Origin: Eggerthellaceae bacterium
Lineage (GTDB): Bacteria; Actinomycetota; Coriobacteriia; Coriobacteriales; Eggerthellaceae
DNA: 7,551 nucleotides
Direction of reading: 5' to 3'
Assembly (NCBI GenBank): GCA_900754955.1
Contig: CAAEEV010000062.1
Location: forward strand, 1-7,551
Each line of letters starts with the position of its first letter. The first letter of the stretch is position 1. Below, piece by piece: positions 5,971 to 7,551 of this stretch. Made by a program: the position numbers and the translations under genes. The notes under the pieces were generated by a model. It worked only from the letters and a program-made list of their open reading frames with translations. It was not told where the DNA came from and searched no databases.

Positions 5971-7551
5971 GGGCGTCCTTCCCCTCGGGGTCTCCTGCGG
6001 CGTCGGCGAGCGCCGCCTCGCGCTCGGCCTTGTCGTCATTATACTGTCTCAGCACCCGGTAGAGCTCTTCGGCTACCTCGTCGGGCACCACGTGCGCCGC
6101 CTTGATGTCGTCGAGCGAGGCGGCCTTGAGGTTCTTGAACGACTTGAAGTGCTTGAGCAGCGCCTTCTTGCGCACCGGGCCCATGCCTGCCACCTCGTCG
6201 ATGATCGACGCCGTCATGCCCTTGCCGCGCAGCTCGCGGTGGAAGGTGATGGCGAAGCGGTGCGCCTCGTCGCGCACCTGTTTCACGAGGTAGAGCGAGG
6301 CCGAGCCACCAGGCAGCACGACCGGACCCGTATCCTGCCAGGGCACGAAGATCTCCTCGTCGCGCTTGGCCAGGCCGCACAGCGCAATGTCGTCGATGCC
6401 CAGCTCCTCGAACATCTCGAGGGCCGCGGTGAGCTGCGGCTTGCCGCCGTCGAGGATGACGAGATCGGGCTTGCTGCCGAAGCGTTCGTCGGCCATACGC
6501 TCGGGCGCGTAGCGGCGGCTCATGACCTCCTGCATGCTGAGGAAGTCGTTCGCCTCGTCGAGCGGCGTCTTGATCTTGAAGCGGCGGTACTGGTTCTTGT
6601 CGGGCTTGCCGCCCGTGAACACCACCATCGACGCCACCGTATAGGAGCCGTGGATGGTGGAGATGTCGAAGCACTCGATGCGCATGGGCGGCGCGTCGAG
6701 CGCGAGCGCGCTCTCAAGCTGCAGCAGCGCGTCGTTGATGCGCTTGTCGTCGTAGTTCGTGCGCACCTTGTAGCGCATGAGCGTGTGCTTGGCGTTTGTC
6801 TCCGCCATGGCGACGAGCTCGGCCTTCTCGCCCTTCTTCGGCGCCGTGAAGCGCACCTTCGCGCCGTGCGCGGAGTCGAGCTTGTCGGTGAGCCATGCCT
6901 GCATGGCCTCGACGTCCTCGGGCAGCTCGCGCACGATCACCTCGTGGGGCACCGAGGTGGTAGCGTCGTAGTAGCGCAGGAGGAAGTTGTGGAGAAGGTC
7001 CTGGTCAGGCACGTCGGTACCGCGGTTGAGCACGAACTCGTTCGCGTTGATGATACGGCCCTCGCGCACCATGATAACGTGCGCGCCCGCCACCGTCTCC
7101 TCGCGGAAGAAGCCGATCACGTCCGCGTTGAGGTTGCGCGACGATACGGCGTGCTGCTTGTCGGTCAGCGCGTTGATCGTGTCGATGCGCGCCTTGATGC
7201 GCCCGGCGCGCTCGAAGTCGAGTTCGGCGGCTGCCTCGCCCATCTCGGCGGTGAGCTCCTCGATGAACTCGGCGTGATGTCCTGCGAGGAAGCGCTCGAC
7301 GCGGCGCACGTTCTCGGTGTAGGCCGCCGGCGTGATCTGACCGCAGCATGCGCCGGGGCCGAGTCCCACGTGGCAGTCGAAGCACGGGCGGATCGCGCCG
7401 TCGGCGTTGAGGAACACGTCCATCGAGAGCGCCGAGGCCCGAGCCTCGCGCGCCGCCTGGGCCGCAGGCACGCCGGCCGCACGCAGCTCCTTCTCGCGCT
7501 GCTCCGCCGCCCGCTCGACCTTGCGGGTGAGCGCGCGCCAGTCGGCGCACG
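5963..7551 (-). CDS. uvrC: Excinuclease ABC subunit C, N-terminus beyond window
   Basis: UvrC makes both incisions beside a lesion after UvrA and UvrB load in nucleotide excision repair. The visible part is 528 codons from a Cys codon at 7547-7549; the GIY-YIG 3'-incision domain lies off the right edge. Visible order (residues counted from 7549): an Ala/Glu/Arg-rich stretch (about 2-42), the Cys-rich RPCFDC...ACCG segment (54-70), the UvrB-interacting UVR motif (about 97-131), then the RNase H-like 5' nuclease with ECFDIS (catalytic Asp295, 6665-6667), LDGGKPQL (Asp367) and RDEAHRF (His430). Tandem helix-hairpin-helix motifs (DEVAGMGPVRKKALLKHF, from 451) and a charged tail follow. The reading frame is open to the window edge; the GTG at 7471 is internal. 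The stop overlaps the rapZ start by 8 bp. The Cys-rich linker is unlike the usual family pattern (see findings). Confidence 0.97.
   Translation of the reverse strand, partial: CADWRALTRKVERAAEQREKELRAAGVPAAQAAREARASALSMDVFLNADGAIRPCFDCHVGLGPGACCGQITPAAYTENVRRVERFLAGHHAEFIEELTAEMGEAAAELDFERAGRIKARIDTINALTDKQHAVSSRNLNADVIGFFREETVAGAHVIMVREGRIINANEFVLNRGTDVPDQDLLHNFLLRYYDATTSVPHEVIVRELPEDVEAMQAWLTDKLDSAHGAKVRFTAPKKGEKAELVAMAETNAKHTLMRYKVRTNYDDKRINDALLQLESALALDAPPMRIECFDISTIHGSYTVASMVVFTGGKPDKNQYRRFKIKTPLDEANDFLSMQEVMSRRYAPERMADERFGSKPDLVILDGGKPQLTAALEMFEELGIDDIALCGLAKRDEEIFVPWQDTGPVVLPGGSASLYLVKQVRDEAHRFAITFHRELRGKGMTASIIDEVAGMGPVRKKALLKHFKSFKNLKAASLDDIKAAHVVPDEVAEELYRVLRQYNDDKAEREAALADAAGDPEGKDAHV

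Noticed and set aside
5971..6039. Longer rapZ start at 6039
   Set aside because: The extra 23 residues are an Arg/Pro-rich shadow of the uvrC tail; the ATG at 5970 has a good Shine-Dalgarno sequence and RapZ-like N-terminus.

Overview
The window is about 7.5 kb of GC-rich DNA, with every credible gene on the minus strand. Read in the direction of transcription, from the right edge to the left, the order is uvrC (5' end cut off), rapZ, yvcK, whiA, gap, pgk, tpiA (3' end cut off). The uvrC-rapZ-yvcK-whiA cluster followed by gap-pgk-tpiA is a known Gram-positive arrangement, typical of Actinobacteria. High GC, the actinobacterial gene order and protein sequences intermediate between Actinobacteria and Firmicutes suggest a coriobacterial chromosome (Eggerthella/Gordonibacter-like). 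That placement is inferred, not proven. I see no mobile element, CRISPR array, RNA gene or sign of recent transfer. This is a core region.

Right half (2798-7551): four tightly packed genes. uvrC overlaps rapZ by 8 bp, rapZ and yvcK are 11 bp apart, and yvcK and whiA are 9 bp apart, so they look like one translationally coupled operon. uvrC encodes the incision subunit of nucleotide excision repair. RapZ and YvcK are regulators of cell-envelope and amino-sugar metabolism that bind nucleotides or UDP-sugars. WhiA is a DNA-binding regulator linked to division and sporulation in relatives.

Left half (1-2797): the triose segment of glycolysis. gap, pgk and tpiA are separated by sizeable intergenic regions (181, 122 and 168 bp) that hold most of the structure not explained by genes. 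A GC-rich hairpin without a U-tract follows whiA. A candidate extended -10 promoter precedes gap. An inverted repeat overlaps the gap Shine-Dalgarno site. A good intrinsic terminator or attenuator candidate lies between gap and pgk, a 7-bp hairpin sits in the pgk leader, and a long two-tier inverted repeat lies between pgk and tpiA. Together they suggest that gap, pgk and tpiA expression is separated from the upstream operon and tuned gene by gene.

The most unusual coding observation is in UvrC. The cysteine-rich linker after the GIY-YIG domain, which carries the reported iron-sulfur ligands in E. coli UvrC, is rearranged here. It carries a long Ala/Glu/Arg-rich insertion and a different cysteine spacing. 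I found no clear evidence of a wholly new biological system.
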